From: Stigmatella aurantiaca
GTDB taxonomy: Bacteria; Myxococcota; Myxococcia; Myxococcales; Myxococcaceae
Direction of reading: 5' to 3'
Assembly (NCBI RefSeq): GCF_900109545.1
Contig: NZ_FOAP01000003.1
Coordinates: 124,001 to 188,000 of the forward strand
DNA: 64,000 bases
Notes under the pieces: generated by a model
Told to the model about the DNA's origin: nothing
The model's database searches: none
The model's input: the letters and a program-made list of their open reading frames with translations, nothing else
Shown here: positions 19,046 through 29,972 of the stretch, piece after piece
Layout of the letters: every line of letters starts with the position of its first letter
How positions within the stretch are numbered: the stretch's first letter is position 1
Translations under genes and position numbers: made by a program

Positions 19046-20085
19046 CGGCTTGGCACGCCGCCCAGCACACCCGAGTACCAAAGTTCGCCCAGCGGCGCGC
19101 CCTTGAGTTCCTTCTCCCAATCCGGCCGGTCCGAGAGCCGGGTGATGTGCGTTCCCTGCTCGTCACGCTCGAAGATCAGGACACTCTCCGGTGAGTCCCT
19201 GAACTCGTCGAGCAGCGTGGGAGAGTGCGTCGTCAGCACGACCTGAACACCGGATTGCGTCAGGCGTAACAAGTGGTCCAGGAGTTCACGAAGCCGCCGG
19301 GGATGAATCCCTCGCTCGGGCTCCTCGATCGCGAGGATACTGGGAGTCCCCGCTTTCAATTGCGCGGCAACCGCCAGTCCGATGAAGAGCAGAAGGCCAT
19401 CTGACATGTCCTCAGCCCCGTAAACCCGCCCATCGGATTCCTCGACGCCCAGTACTTTTGTTCCAGGTTCCGGACCAAGACGGGTAATGACCCGCTTCAC
19501 CTCACGAGCGGCGCTGCGGACAACTTTATCAATCTCATCTCTCAGAGAAGGCTTCTCTCCGGACCACTTATCGAGAACCGCAGCCGTGTCGAGACCGTCT
19601 GGGCCCATGCTGGCGTCTCGATGCACCAGGGCGGGTTTCCGGAGGGAAGGAACCGACAAATCATGCACTGTGGTTGCCTTCAGGAAGAAGCCCAGCTGCT
19701 TCAGTAATTGCTCCTCCTGCTCTTGCCTCGGAAGCTCCCAATCATCGTCATCATAGTCTTCGACCTCTGTGGCGCTTTCGAGGCTGTAGCGGACGTCTCG
19801 TGCCTCGAAAAGACTGTGACTCAGAGTGGCACCCGCGAACCGCACTTTTGCATTGATGCCGAGAGGGGAATCCTCCTCCCGGCTGAGCACTGACTTCCAT
19901 CCTCCCAGCGCCTGCACTGCCGCCTCGGTGCCTTGTCGGCTCACCTCTGCCAGCAGCTTGAGCACCGCCAGAGCGTTGGACTTGCCGCTGTTGTTGGCGC
20001 CCACCATCACCGTGATGCCAGGCGCGAGCGGGATCGTCACATCGCGGAGGGTCTTGAAGTTCTTGACCTCGATCTCCGTAATCAA
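19042..20085 (-). CDS. OLD/AAA_21-type ATP-binding protein, putative defence ATPase
   Basis: This 347-residue ATPase is of the RecF/SMC-like AAA_21 group. Walker A is GANNSGKS (29-36). The signature region is AEDMSDGLLLFIGL, Walker B is ILAIEEP (250-256) and the switch His is in VLTTHSPT (H287). The middle holds an acidic insertion (EVEDYDDDDWELP). The start is a TTG with AGGAGGGG eight bases upstream, within repeat-like sequence downstream of gyrB. Base composition drops to about 55-57% GC in two 60-base blocks I counted (19681-19800), against about 73% in mobB, which suggests it arrived by transfer. It forms a two-gene unit with the TOPRIM protein. Confidence 0.85.
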   Translation of the reverse strand: MITEIEVKNFKTLRDVTIPLAPGITVMVGANNSGKSNALAVLKLLAEVSRQGTEAAVQALGGWKSVLSREEDSPLGINAKVRFAGATLSHSLFEARDVRYSLESATEVEDYDDDDWELPRQEQEEQLLKQLGFFLKATTVHDLSVPSLRKPALVHRDASMGPDGLDTAAVLDKWSGEKPSLRDEIDKVVRSAAREVKRVITRLGPEPGTKVLGVEESDGRVYGAEDMSDGLLLFIGLAVAAQLKAGTPSILAIEEPERGIHPRRLRELLDHLLRLTQSGVQVVLTTHSPTLLDEFRDSPESVLIFERDEQGTHITRLSDRPDWEKELKGAPLGELWYSGVLGGVPSR

Positions 20086-20102
20086 GCCTCACCCCTCCTC
20101 TG

Positions 20103-20127
20103 GCCCCTCTCCTCAGTGGAGAGGGGC
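20103..20127. repeat. REP-like hairpin between gyrB and the ATPase gene
   Basis: The arms GCCCCTCTCC and GGAGAGGGGC form a perfect ten-base stem with the loop TCAGT. It lies 14 bases past the gyrB stop. There is no T tract on the minus strand, so it is not a classic intrinsic terminator. Such CCCCTCTCC palindromes recur as intergenic repeats in many GC-rich genomes. The ribosome site of the ATPase gene sits right beside it. Confidence 0.6.
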
Positions 20128-20141
20128 TCTGGCCTACGGAC

Positions 20142-22667
<2,526 letters not shown>

Positions 22668-22740
22668 TTAACGACCGTGTGCAAGGCAGCGGAAAGATTC
22701 AGAAAACCCGCTTCACCCGCAGCACACTTTTCCCCGCCCC

Positions 22741-23199
22741 TCACGCATCGTAAGGGGGCGTTGGAACACGCTTTTCCAACGCGGAGACCAGCTCCTCGAA
22801 GATAGCCCGGCGGGCAAACAAATGCCGCGTCACGAGCACCCGTCCCTGCTCCCGGAAGAAGAGCCCCAGCACGTCCCCCTTGCGGCCAAGCCTGCGCACG
22901 GTGCCGATCTGCGACCAGCCCAGCTCCAGGGCCTGCGCGTTGCTGAACGGCCGGGCGACCTTCACGCCCAGCGGTCCCAGGGTAACGCCCCATTCTGGAC
23001 GGGGCCGCAGACGGTGGAAGGCGAACAGGAAGACGAGCATCAGCCCGGCGGTGATACCCGCACGGGCCTCGGCGAAGGGCTCGGCGCCCTGGCGCGAGGC
23101 CGCCAGGGCCCAGGCGGTGAGCACCGCGAGCACACAAGCACCCAGACCGAGCGCCAGCCGGGTGGGACGGGGATTGAAGGCGTAGAAGCGCGAATCCAT
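22741..23199 (-). CDS. Two-helix membrane protein with PH-like tail
   Basis: This 152-residue protein has two membrane helices (about 14-35 and 47-65) in a hairpin. The soluble C-terminal half contains GVTLGPLGVKVARPF and GWSQIGTVRRLGRKGDVLGLFF, strand-rich segments like a bacterial PH domain. Function is unknown. It lies upstream of gyrB on the same strand with a gap of about 145 bases, and diverges from the acetyltransferase gene. Confidence 0.7.
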   Translation of the reverse strand: MDSRFYAFNPRPTRLALGLGACVLAVLTAWALAASRQGAEPFAEARAGITAGLMLVFLFAFHRLRPRPEWGVTLGPLGVKVARPFSNAQALELGWSQIGTVRRLGRKGDVLGLFFREQGRVLVTRHLFARRAIFEELVSALEKRVPTPPYDA

Positions 23200-23268
23200 G
23201 CGTGGCCCTGCAACCTAGCCCCCTCCGTCCCACCGGACGGGGACTTTCCACCAATAGGCTGTTCTCCG

Positions 23269-24075
23269 GTGAGCGGCGCGCATCTACCCTTCCCCTTCGT
23301 GACGGATGTGGAACTCGCCGCGCGGCTGCGCACCAATCTTTTGGGCTTCAAGCGCCTGCAGGCCTCGGGTTCCCCGGCGTGGAACCTGAATCTGCCCGGG
23401 GTCTGGGCCTCCGTCCGCCCCACCGTGCCCCAGGTGCTCTACCTCCAGCAGGTCTTCTTCTGGGACACGGGGGCGCTGGCCTCCGCGCTCCACCCCCTTG
23501 AGGCCTTCTTCCGCGGCCACGGCATCCCTGCCTGGCGCGTGCAGGTGCCCTCCGGGGAGCCCGCGGCCGAGCACGTCCTGCGCCAGGAGGGCTACCGCCG
23601 CGAGGACGCGTTCGAGGCCATGGGGCTGGCCTTCGCGCAGGTGCCCTCCGCCCCGCCCCGCTTCCCGGTGGAGCCGGTCCGCACGCTGGAGGAGCTCATC
23701 CCGTTCAGCGCCGGCATCTTCGGCTCCGATGCGGGGCTCCAGCCGTGGCACCTCCACCCCCCCGCCACGCTGCATGCGCTCGTCGTGCGCCGCGAGGGCC
23801 GGGTGCTCGCCTGTGGCCTGTCCATGGACGAGGCCGACACGGCGGGCATCTACCTCGTGGCCACGGCCCCGGAGGCCCGCCGCCAGGGGCTCGCCTCCGA
23901 GGTGATGCGCGGCCTGCTCACCCACGCCCGCGGCCGGGGGCTCGCCGCGGCCGTGCTCCAGTCCACCGCGCTGGGCCACGGCGTCTACCAGCGCCTGGGG
24001 TTCCGGACCGTGGGCCGCTGGACCAACTGGGTCCGCCGCCTGAGCCCCCCTCTCCCTGCCGCCGGCCAGGAATGA
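23269..24075 (+). CDS. GNAT-family N-acetyltransferase
   Basis: The C-terminal half of this 268-residue protein is a GNAT fold. It has the acetyl-CoA loop VATAPEARRQGLASEVM and the closing motif ALGHGVYQRLGFRTVGRW. The N-terminal half (to about residue 120) is less conserved and may be a second degenerate GNAT lobe. Two GTG starts are possible, 23269 and 23299, and neither has a ribosome site. The substrate is unknown. It precedes the cobalamin-binding gene by 46 bases and may or may not share its transcript. Confidence 0.82.
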   Translation: MSGAHLPFPFVTDVELAARLRTNLLGFKRLQASGSPAWNLNLPGVWASVRPTVPQVLYLQQVFFWDTGALASALHPLEAFFRGHGIPAWRVQVPSGEPAAEHVLRQEGYRREDAFEAMGLAFAQVPSAPPRFPVEPVRTLEELIPFSAGIFGSDAGLQPWHLHPPATLHALVVRREGRVLACGLSMDEADTAGIYLVATAPEARRQGLASEVMRGLLTHARGRGLAAAVLQSTALGHGVYQRLGFRTVGRWTNWVRRLSPPLPAAGQE

Positions 24076-24121
24076 AAGAATGCCAGGAGTCCTTCTCTGT
24101 AGGATGGGAGAGAGTCCCGGC

Positions 24122-24787
24122 ATGCGCCCTTCTGTGGAAACCGAGCCTCTCGCCCCGCTGCAGAAGCGCTACCTGGCTGCCCAGCTGGCGGGAGATCGCC
24201 GCGAGGCGCTGCGCCTGCTCGTCGATGAGGGACTCTTGCGCGGCATTCCCCTGCAGGACTTGCACCTCAAGGTCATCCAGCCCGCCCAGTACGAGATCGG
24301 CCGGCTCTGGCAGGAGAACCACATCTCCGTGGCCCAGGAGCACCTGGCCACCGCCATCTCGCAGCTGGCCTTGTCGCACCTTTACCGCCACCTGCCGAGG
24401 GATCCCTTCAATGGAAAGGTGATCATGCTATCGTGCGTGGAAGGCGAGTTGCATGAGGTGGGGGCGCGCATGGCCGCGGACTTCTTGGAAATGGCCGGCT
24501 TTGACGTGCGCTTCCTCGGGGCCAATGTGCCCAGCCACCACCTGGTGCGCATGGTGCGCGATCAGACGCCGGATCTGCTGGCCCTCTCCGTGACGATGAC
24601 CTACCACCTGCCGGCCCTTCGCGACGCGGTGGCCGTGGTGCGCGAGGCCGTCCCCAAGTTGCCCATCGCCGTGGGGGGCCTGGCCTTCAGCTGGGTGCCC
24701 GGCCTCGAGAAAGAGCTCGACGTCGCCTTCTTCGGAAAGGACGCGCGCGAGCTGGTCGCCTCGGCCTGCAAGACGCTGGGAGTTTGA
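24122..24787 (+). CDS. CarH-like cobalamin-binding protein without DNA-binding domain
   Basis: This 221-residue protein has a four-helix cap (about 1-92) and a Rossmann B12-binding domain (about 97-221). The cap carries a perfect Wx9EH motif (W63, E73, H74), the adenosylcobalamin pocket seen in CarH and LitR photoreceptors. The B12 domain has ELHEVG with H111 as the likely lower axial ligand. Residue 64, where Thermus CarH has the His132 that ligates cobalt after light exposure, is Gln. There is no MerR-type DNA-binding domain. GGGAGAGAG seven bases before the ATG selects this start; 24080 and 24104 are alternatives. It heads an operon with two hybrid histidine kinases, so it probably senses cobalamin or light and signals by protein contact. 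Confidence 0.88.
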   Translation: MRPSVETEPLAPLQKRYLAAQLAGDRREALRLLVDEGLLRGIPLQDLHLKVIQPAQYEIGRLWQENHISVAQEHLATAISQLALSHLYRHLPRDPFNGKVIMLSCVEGELHEVGARMAADFLEMAGFDVRFLGANVPSHHLVRMVRDQTPDLLALSVTMTYHLPALRDAVAVVREAVPKLPIAVGGLAFSWVPGLEKELDVAFFGKDARELVASACKTLGV

Positions 24788-24792
24788 GCCCC

Positions 24793-25506
24793 ATGGAAGC
24801 ACTTCACCGTCAGATTGACGCCCGGGCCGCGCGGCTCGCCAGCGCCTCCGTGGACTGGATGTACCAGGATCCCTTCTGGCGGGCGCGCTACGGCGAGGAG
24901 CGGGCCCGGCGCTTTGGCAACGAGGATGCGCTCTTCCACGTGCGCTACCTCATGCAGGCGCTCCAGGAGACCCGCCCCTCGGTGATGGAGGGCTACGCGG
25001 CCTGGCTGCGCCCGCTGCTCGCCGGCCGCGGCATGTGTACCCGCCACCTGGATCAACACTTCGCGGGGCTCCAGGCGGCGCTGGCCACCGAGGGCTTCGG
25101 CCCGGACTCGCCCGCCCATGCCTACGTCCAGGCCGCGCGCACGGCGCTGCTCTACCCTTCGGGCCCCGCCCGGGTGCTCCAGGAGGCCACCCCCGCGGTG
25201 GCCCAGCGCACGCTGCAAGCCCTGGCCCTGGAGGTCCCGCCCCCCCTCCATTCCCAGGTGGAGGAAGAGGGCCTGCTCCAGCTGTCCTACCTGGCGGACG
25301 CCCTGGGCATGAACCGGCCCGAACTCTTTGCACAACATGCCAGCTGGTACCGGGAGTTCTGGCCCCAGCGAGGGCTGGACAGTCTTCCTTTTCAGAGATT
25401 TCTTGAGGCACTGGACGCCGCCCTCCGGGAGCGCCTCGTGTCCTCTGCCCCCACGGATGTCGAAACAGTCCGGGCGGTGCTCGCTTCGGCGCGCGCGGCC
25501 CTTTAG
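24793..25506 (+). CDS. Unknown protein in cobalamin/kinase operon
   Basis: This 237-residue, mostly helical protein has no signal peptide or membrane helix. A conserved-looking N-terminal block reads WMYQDPFWRARYGEERARRF, followed by VRYLMQALQ. It begins five bases after the cobalamin-binding gene and ends twelve bases before the first histidine kinase. It may bridge the B12 protein and the kinases, but only its position supports this. I recognise no family. Confidence 0.8.
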   Translation: MEALHRQIDARAARLASASVDWMYQDPFWRARYGEERARRFGNEDALFHVRYLMQALQETRPSVMEGYAAWLRPLLAGRGMCTRHLDQHFAGLQAALATEGFGPDSPAHAYVQAARTALLYPSGPARVLQEATPAVAQRTLQALALEVPPPLHSQVEEEGLLQLSYLADALGMNRPELFAQHASWYREFWPQRGLDSLPFQRFLEALDAALRERLVSSAPTDVETVRAVLASARAAL

Positions 25507-25518
25507 GAGAAGTCTTTC

Positions 25519-27567
25519 ATGACGGCTGCCCCATTCGCCTCACGCTTGCTCGATGCGTTGAGCCGGGAAGTGGCGCTCGTGTGTGACCCCGGCGGAACCA
25601 TCACCTGGGCGGATGCCCGGGCGGAGAACATCCTCGGGGCCCAACAGGGCAAGCGGCTGCGGGCGCTGGCGGCGCAAGGCACCGAGGAGAAGGTGGACCG
25701 GTTGCTGCTCCAGGCCCGCGAGGAGCGCGTGGATGGGTGGGAGCTCATCCTGTGCGCTGGCGAGAACAAGCCCACCACCTTCGCCTTCCGCGCCCAGCCC
25801 TACGAGGGCCAGGTGGTGATGGTGGGCAGCCTGGTGCCGGAGGACTACGGCGCGGCGCTCTCCCAGGTCAGCTCCACGCTCAGCGAGCTGTCCACGCTCC
25901 ACCGGGAGACGGAGCGCCAGCAACGCGAGCTCCAGCGCCGCGCGGACGAGCTGCAGCGGCTCAACCGCGAGCTGGAGGAGTCCAACCGCGGCGTGCGCAG
26001 CCTGCACGCGGCCCTGGACGAGAAGGCCGAGAGCCTCCAGCGGGCCGCCGAGGTGAAGGGCCGCGTGGTGGCCAACGTCAGCCACGAGTTCCGCACCCCG
26101 CTGCACTCCATCCTCGGCCTGTCCAAGGTGCTGCTCAACCCGCTCAACGGGCCGCTCACCGCCGAGCAGGAGAAGCAGGTCCAGTTCGTCCGCACCTCCG
26201 CCGAGGCGCTCTACGACCTGGTGAATGACTTGTTGGATCTCTCCAAGATGGAGGCGGGCAAGGCGGTGCTGCGCCCCAACCGCTTCGTGGCGGGCAACTT
26301 CGTCAGCGCGCTGCGCGGCATGATGCGGCCGCTGCTGCCCCCGGAGTCCCCGGTGGAGATCATCTTCCCGGAGAGCCCCTCGACGGTGGAGCTGGAGACG
26401 GACGAGGCCAAGCTCAGCCAGGTGCTGCGCAACCTCGTCTCCAACGCGGTGAAGTTCACCGAGCAGGGCACCATCGCCATCCAGGTGAGCCAGGGGCCGC
26501 GCGACACGGTGTGCTTCAGCGTGAAGGACACCGGCATCGGCATTCCCCCCGAGTACCAGGAGCGCATCTTCGAGGAGTTCATCCAGGTGGAGACGCCCCT
26601 GCACAAGAAGGTGAAGGGCACCGGCCTGGGACTTCCGCTGGCGCGCCGCCTCACCGAGATGCTGGGCGGCACGCTCACCGTGCAGAGCGTGCTGGGCAAG
26701 GGCTCCACCTTCACCGTCACCCTTCCCCGCGTCCACCCCGAGGTGAAGGAGATGGCGGGGCTCTCCGAGCGCAGCCAGCACCTGGATCCCGCGCGGGCGC
26801 CCGTGCTGGTGCTGGAGGACGACCGGCAGACGCTCTTTCTCTACGAGAAGTACCTGGAGCGCTCCGGCTTCCAGGTCATCGCGGTGCGCACCGTGGAGGA
26901 GGCGCGCCGCACCGTGCAGCGCGTGCGCCCCGCCGCCATGGTGCTGGACGTGATGCTGGAGGGCGAGACGAGCTGGAGCTTCCTCGCCGAGATGAAGAGC
27001 CGGGAGGACACCCGGGACATCCCCATCCTGGTGGTCACCATCACCGACCGCGAGCAGAAGGCGCGCGCCCTGGGGGCCGACGAGTTCTGGCTCAAGCCCG
27101 TGGAGCCCGAGCGGCTCAGGCGCAAGCTGGACGAGCTGGCCCACCGCGGCCCCGTCGAGCGCATCCTCATCATCGACGACGACGAGGTGCACCGCTACCT
27201 GCTCAAGCAGCTGCTCAAGGACACCCACTACGTGCTGATGGAGTCCAGCGATGGCCGGGATGGGGTGCAGCTCGCCCGGGAGAAGGCCCCCCACCTCATC
27301 TTCCTGGACTTCCTGCTGCAGGACATGACGGCGTTCGACGTGCTGGACGAGCTGAAGGCGGACCCGCGCACGCGCGAGATTCCCGTCATCCTCCACACCT
27401 CCCAGGAGCTGAAGGAGAACGAGCGCTCGCGCCTGGCGCGGGAGACCGCGGCCATCCTCGCCAAGCACACCCTGAACCGCGAGGTGGCCATCGCACGCAT
27501 CCGGGATGCCCTGGCCAAGGCGGGACTGGGCACCCGCATCGAGGAGCGGGAGGTGCGCCGTGGCTGA
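25519..27567 (+). CDS. Hybrid histidine kinase with PAS and two receivers
   Basis: This 682-residue cytosolic kinase has a PAS-like domain (about 8-100), a coiled coil (about 110-180), and a HisKA box VVANVSHEFRTPLHSI (His about 191). Its ATPase domain has NLVSNAVKF, DTGIGIPPE and GTGLGLPLARRL (to about 410). Two receivers follow: VLVLEDDRQT with VLDVMLEG (about 430-545), and ILIIDDDEV with FLDFLLQD (about 550-672). AGGAG precedes the ATG. The absence of membrane helices fits a cytosolic input, such as the upstream cobalamin-binding protein. Its stop overlaps the next gene by eight bases. Confidence 0.94.
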   Translation: MTAAPFASRLLDALSREVALVCDPGGTITWADARAENILGAQQGKRLRALAAQGTEEKVDRLLLQAREERVDGWELILCAGENKPTTFAFRAQPYEGQVVMVGSLVPEDYGAALSQVSSTLSELSTLHRETERQQRELQRRADELQRLNRELEESNRGVRSLHAALDEKAESLQRAAEVKGRVVANVSHEFRTPLHSILGLSKVLLNPLNGPLTAEQEKQVQFVRTSAEALYDLVNDLLDLSKMEAGKAVLRPNRFVAGNFVSALRGMMRPLLPPESPVEIIFPESPSTVELETDEAKLSQVLRNLVSNAVKFTEQGTIAIQVSQGPRDTVCFSVKDTGIGIPPEYQERIFEEFIQVETPLHKKVKGTGLGLPLARRLTEMLGGTLTVQSVLGKGSTFTVTLPRVHPEVKEMAGLSERSQHLDPARAPVLVLEDDRQTLFLYEKYLERSGFQVIAVRTVEEARRTVQRVRPAAMVLDVMLEGETSWSFLAEMKSREDTRDIPILVVTITDREQKARALGADEFWLKPVEPERLRRKLDELAHRGPVERILIIDDDEVHRYLLKQLLKDTHYVLMESSDGRDGVQLAREKAPHLIFLDFLLQDMTAFDVLDELKADPRTREIPVILHTSQELKENERSRLARETAAILAKHTLNREVAIARIRDALAKAGLGTRIEEREVRRG

Positions 27568-29089
27568 CTTCCTCAACGCCACCATTCTCAACGTCAACGA
27601 CGACGACGCCAGCCGCTACGTCGCCAGCCGCATCCTCGAGATGGGCGGCTACCGCGTCATCGAGGCCGGCACCGGCCACGAGGCCCTGAAGCTCGCCGCG
27701 CAGCACCGCCCGGACCTCATCATCCTGGACGTGAAGCTGCCGGACATCATCGGCTACGAGGTAGCCTCGCGCCTGCGCGCCAGCCCCGACACGGCCTCCA
27801 TCTCCGTGCTGCACACCTCCGCCACCTTCGTCACCCCGGACAAGCGCGTCCAGGGACTGGACGCGGGCGCGGACGGCTACCTCACCCAGCCCTTCGAGCC
27901 CGCGGAACTCATCGCCACCGTGCGCAGCCTCCTGCGCCTGCGCCACGCGGAGCGCGAGCTGCGCGTGCGCGCCGACCAGCTCACCGCCGCGGACCGCCGC
28001 AAGGACGAGTTCCTGGCCATGCTCGCCCACGAGCTGCGCAACCCGCTCGCCGCCATCATGACGGCCATCGGCATCCTGGAGCGCAAGCCCACCGACGACG
28101 TGAAGGAAGCGCGCATGCGCTCCATCATCCAGCGGCAGACGCACCACCTGGCGCGGCTCGTGGATGATTTGCTCGATGTCAGCCGGATTACCCGGGGCAA
28201 GGTGGAGCTGCGCCGGGAGCGGCTGGACGCGCTGTCCGTGCTCCAGCAAGTCATCGCCCTCATCCGTCCGGTGGCCGAGGGGCGGGGCCTGCAGCTGGAG
28301 AGCACGCTGCACGAGGGGCCCCTGTGGGTGGAGGGGGACCCCACGCGCCTGGAGCAGATCTTCATGAACCTGCTCGACAACGCGGCCAAGTACACGGACG
28401 CCGGGGGCCGCATCTTCGTGCAGGCCTCTCAGGAGGGCGTGGACGGCAACGCCCGGGCCGTGGTGCGCATCCGGGACACGGGCATTGGCATTCCCAGCCA
28501 CAAGCTGCCCGACATCTTCGAGCTGTTCAACCAGGCGGACGAATCCCTGGAGCGCTCGCGCGGCGGCCTCGGCATCGGGCTGACCCTGGTGCGCAACCTG
28601 GTGGAGCTGCACGGGGGCACCATTGGCGCCACCAGCGGCGGCACCGGCCAGGGCAGCGAGTTCGTGGTGAAGCTGCCCCTGTGCGCCGCCGTCCCCGTCA
28701 AGGCCGGCCAGCCGAAGCCCCTGGACGGCGCCCGCCACCGGCGCATCCTGCTGGTGGAGGACAACTCGGACGCGCGCCAGGCGCTCAAGGACCTGCTGGA
28801 GCTGTGGGGCCACCAGGTGCAGGTGGCGCAGGATGGGAGGGAGGGCGTGGCCCTGGCGCTGGAGGCCCGCCCGGACCTGGCGCTGGTGGACATCGGGCTG
28901 CCGGGACTGGATGGATACCGGGTGGCGGAGGAGCTGAGGGCCCGGGCCGGGCAGAACATCCGCCTGGTGGCCATCACCGGCTACGGAGGCCCCGAGGATC
29001 GCTCGCGCGCGCACCAGGCGGGTTTCGACCACCACATGGTCAAGCCCGTGAAACCGGACGAGCTCAACCGGCTGTTGATGAACCTGTGA
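27560..29089 (+). CDS. Receiver-kinase-receiver hybrid histidine kinase
   Basis: This 509-residue protein has the order receiver (about 8-125, with ILDVKLPD as acceptor site), HisKA (FLAMLAHELRNPLAAI), HATPase (NLLDNAAKY, DTGIGIPSH, GLGIGLTLVRNL), and a second receiver (about 385-505, LLVEDNSDA and LVDIGLPG). An N-terminal receiver lets another kinase control it, here most likely the overlapping upstream gene. It starts with GTG, preceded by GGGAGG. Together the genes form a relay with four receivers and no DNA-binding output in the operon. Confidence 0.94.
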   Translation: MADFLNATILNVNDDDASRYVASRILEMGGYRVIEAGTGHEALKLAAQHRPDLIILDVKLPDIIGYEVASRLRASPDTASISVLHTSATFVTPDKRVQGLDAGADGYLTQPFEPAELIATVRSLLRLRHAERELRVRADQLTAADRRKDEFLAMLAHELRNPLAAIMTAIGILERKPTDDVKEARMRSIIQRQTHHLARLVDDLLDVSRITRGKVELRRERLDALSVLQQVIALIRPVAEGRGLQLESTLHEGPLWVEGDPTRLEQIFMNLLDNAAKYTDAGGRIFVQASQEGVDGNARAVVRIRDTGIGIPSHKLPDIFELFNQADESLERSRGGLGIGLTLVRNLVELHGGTIGATSGGTGQGSEFVVKLPLCAAVPVKAGQPKPLDGARHRRILLVEDNSDARQALKDLLELWGHQVQVAQDGREGVALALEARPDLALVDIGLPGLDGYRVAEELRARAGQNIRLVAITGYGGPEDRSRAHQAGFDHHMVKPVKPDELNRLLMNL

Positions 29090-29102
29090 GCCGCTCCCGG
29101 CG

Positions 29103-29465
29103 TTAGCGGCGCAGCAGCGCCTTGGCCACCAGTCCCAGCAGCTTGATGTGAGCCGGATCCAGCTGGCGCATGCTGCGCAGCAGCCGGCGGATTTCCGGCC
29201 GCTCGGCCGGGGGCGTGGGCGCTTCCGAGATGCGGTTGACGGGGCTGAGCTGCGCCAGGCCCAGCAGCTCATCGGAGGAGACGTTCAGCTCGTGGCACAG
29301 CTTCAGCAGGGTCTGGACGCTGGGAAGCATGCCCCCGCGCTCGAGACGCCCGTACACCTCCGTCGCCACGTCGATGCGCTCCGCCACGTCTGCCTGTGTC
29401 AGCTCCAGGCGCATCCGGGCGGCACGCGCCGCAGCGCCGATTGTCGATGCGAGTTCTTTGTCCAT
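29103..29465 (-). CDS. XRE-family helix-turn-helix regulator
   Basis: This 120-residue protein has an N-terminal Cro/C1 helix-turn-helix: LELTQADVAERIDVATEVYGR, with ERGGMLPSVQTLLKLCHEL. The C-terminal half (about 75-120) is helical and may dimerise. AAGGAAG precedes the ATG. It converges on the cobalamin/kinase operon with a 13-base gap. Its target is unknown; the 507-base non-coding stretch upstream is a natural place for autoregulation. Confidence 0.85.
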   Translation of the reverse strand: MDKELASTIGAAARAARMRLELTQADVAERIDVATEVYGRLERGGMLPSVQTLLKLCHELNVSSDELLGLAQLSPVNRISEAPTPPAERPEIRRLLRSMRQLDPAHIKLLGLVAKALLRR

Positions 29466-29972
29466 GCTTCCTTGCCCGACCCGAAGGGTGCGGTTGACGG
29501 CTTAGGACGTATGGAGGCAGACGCACAGAACTTGCCGGGTAGATCGGTGTGTCTTCACCTGGCAGGTCGCTGACTGAGACAGGATGGCGCGTCGCGGCGT
29601 CATCAGGATTCGCCGGACGCGTCAAGTTGGATGCTGGCGCCCTACGGGCCAGGCCACCCCGCGGGCCCGGTGGCGCTCACGTGGGGATTCTCCGAGCGGG
29701 TTCACGCCCGAGCGGCCCCGCCGCGGGTTCCAACCCAGGATGCTCTGTGGGGGCGCCGAATCCACGGGGTCTCTTCCGGGTGAACCATTTCAGGGGCTGC
29801 GTAGGTGAGAAATGAGGACCTGACCCGGGAGGTTCTCACCCCACCCCTCGGAACAGGTCTTTTCCGGCCTGAACCTGATACGTCTGGGAAGCCCCGGATC
29901 GACGCACTTTTTCCGCGCCGGGAAGCGGGAGGAACCCTCCTGCGCGGGCCCTGAGTGCCCTAGGCTGCGGGC
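29466..29972. other. Non-coding region, 507 bp
   Basis: This stretch separates the divergent XRE regulator and chemoreceptor genes. Short frames exist, but their composition and starts are poor. An imperfect stem (GCGGGAGG, loop AAC, CCTCCTGC) lies at 29925-29943, just before the chemoreceptor start. I see no known riboswitch or tRNA. Confidence 0.5.

Noticed and set aside
18446-20085. Firm assignment to the PARIS system
   Set aside because: Motifs fit an ATPase plus TOPRIM pair, but the TOPRIM protein resembles DUF4276 more than AriB; a structure comparison is needed.
29549-29815. Short frames in the 507-base gap
   Set aside because: Arg/Gly/Pro-rich with no ribosome site and no motif.
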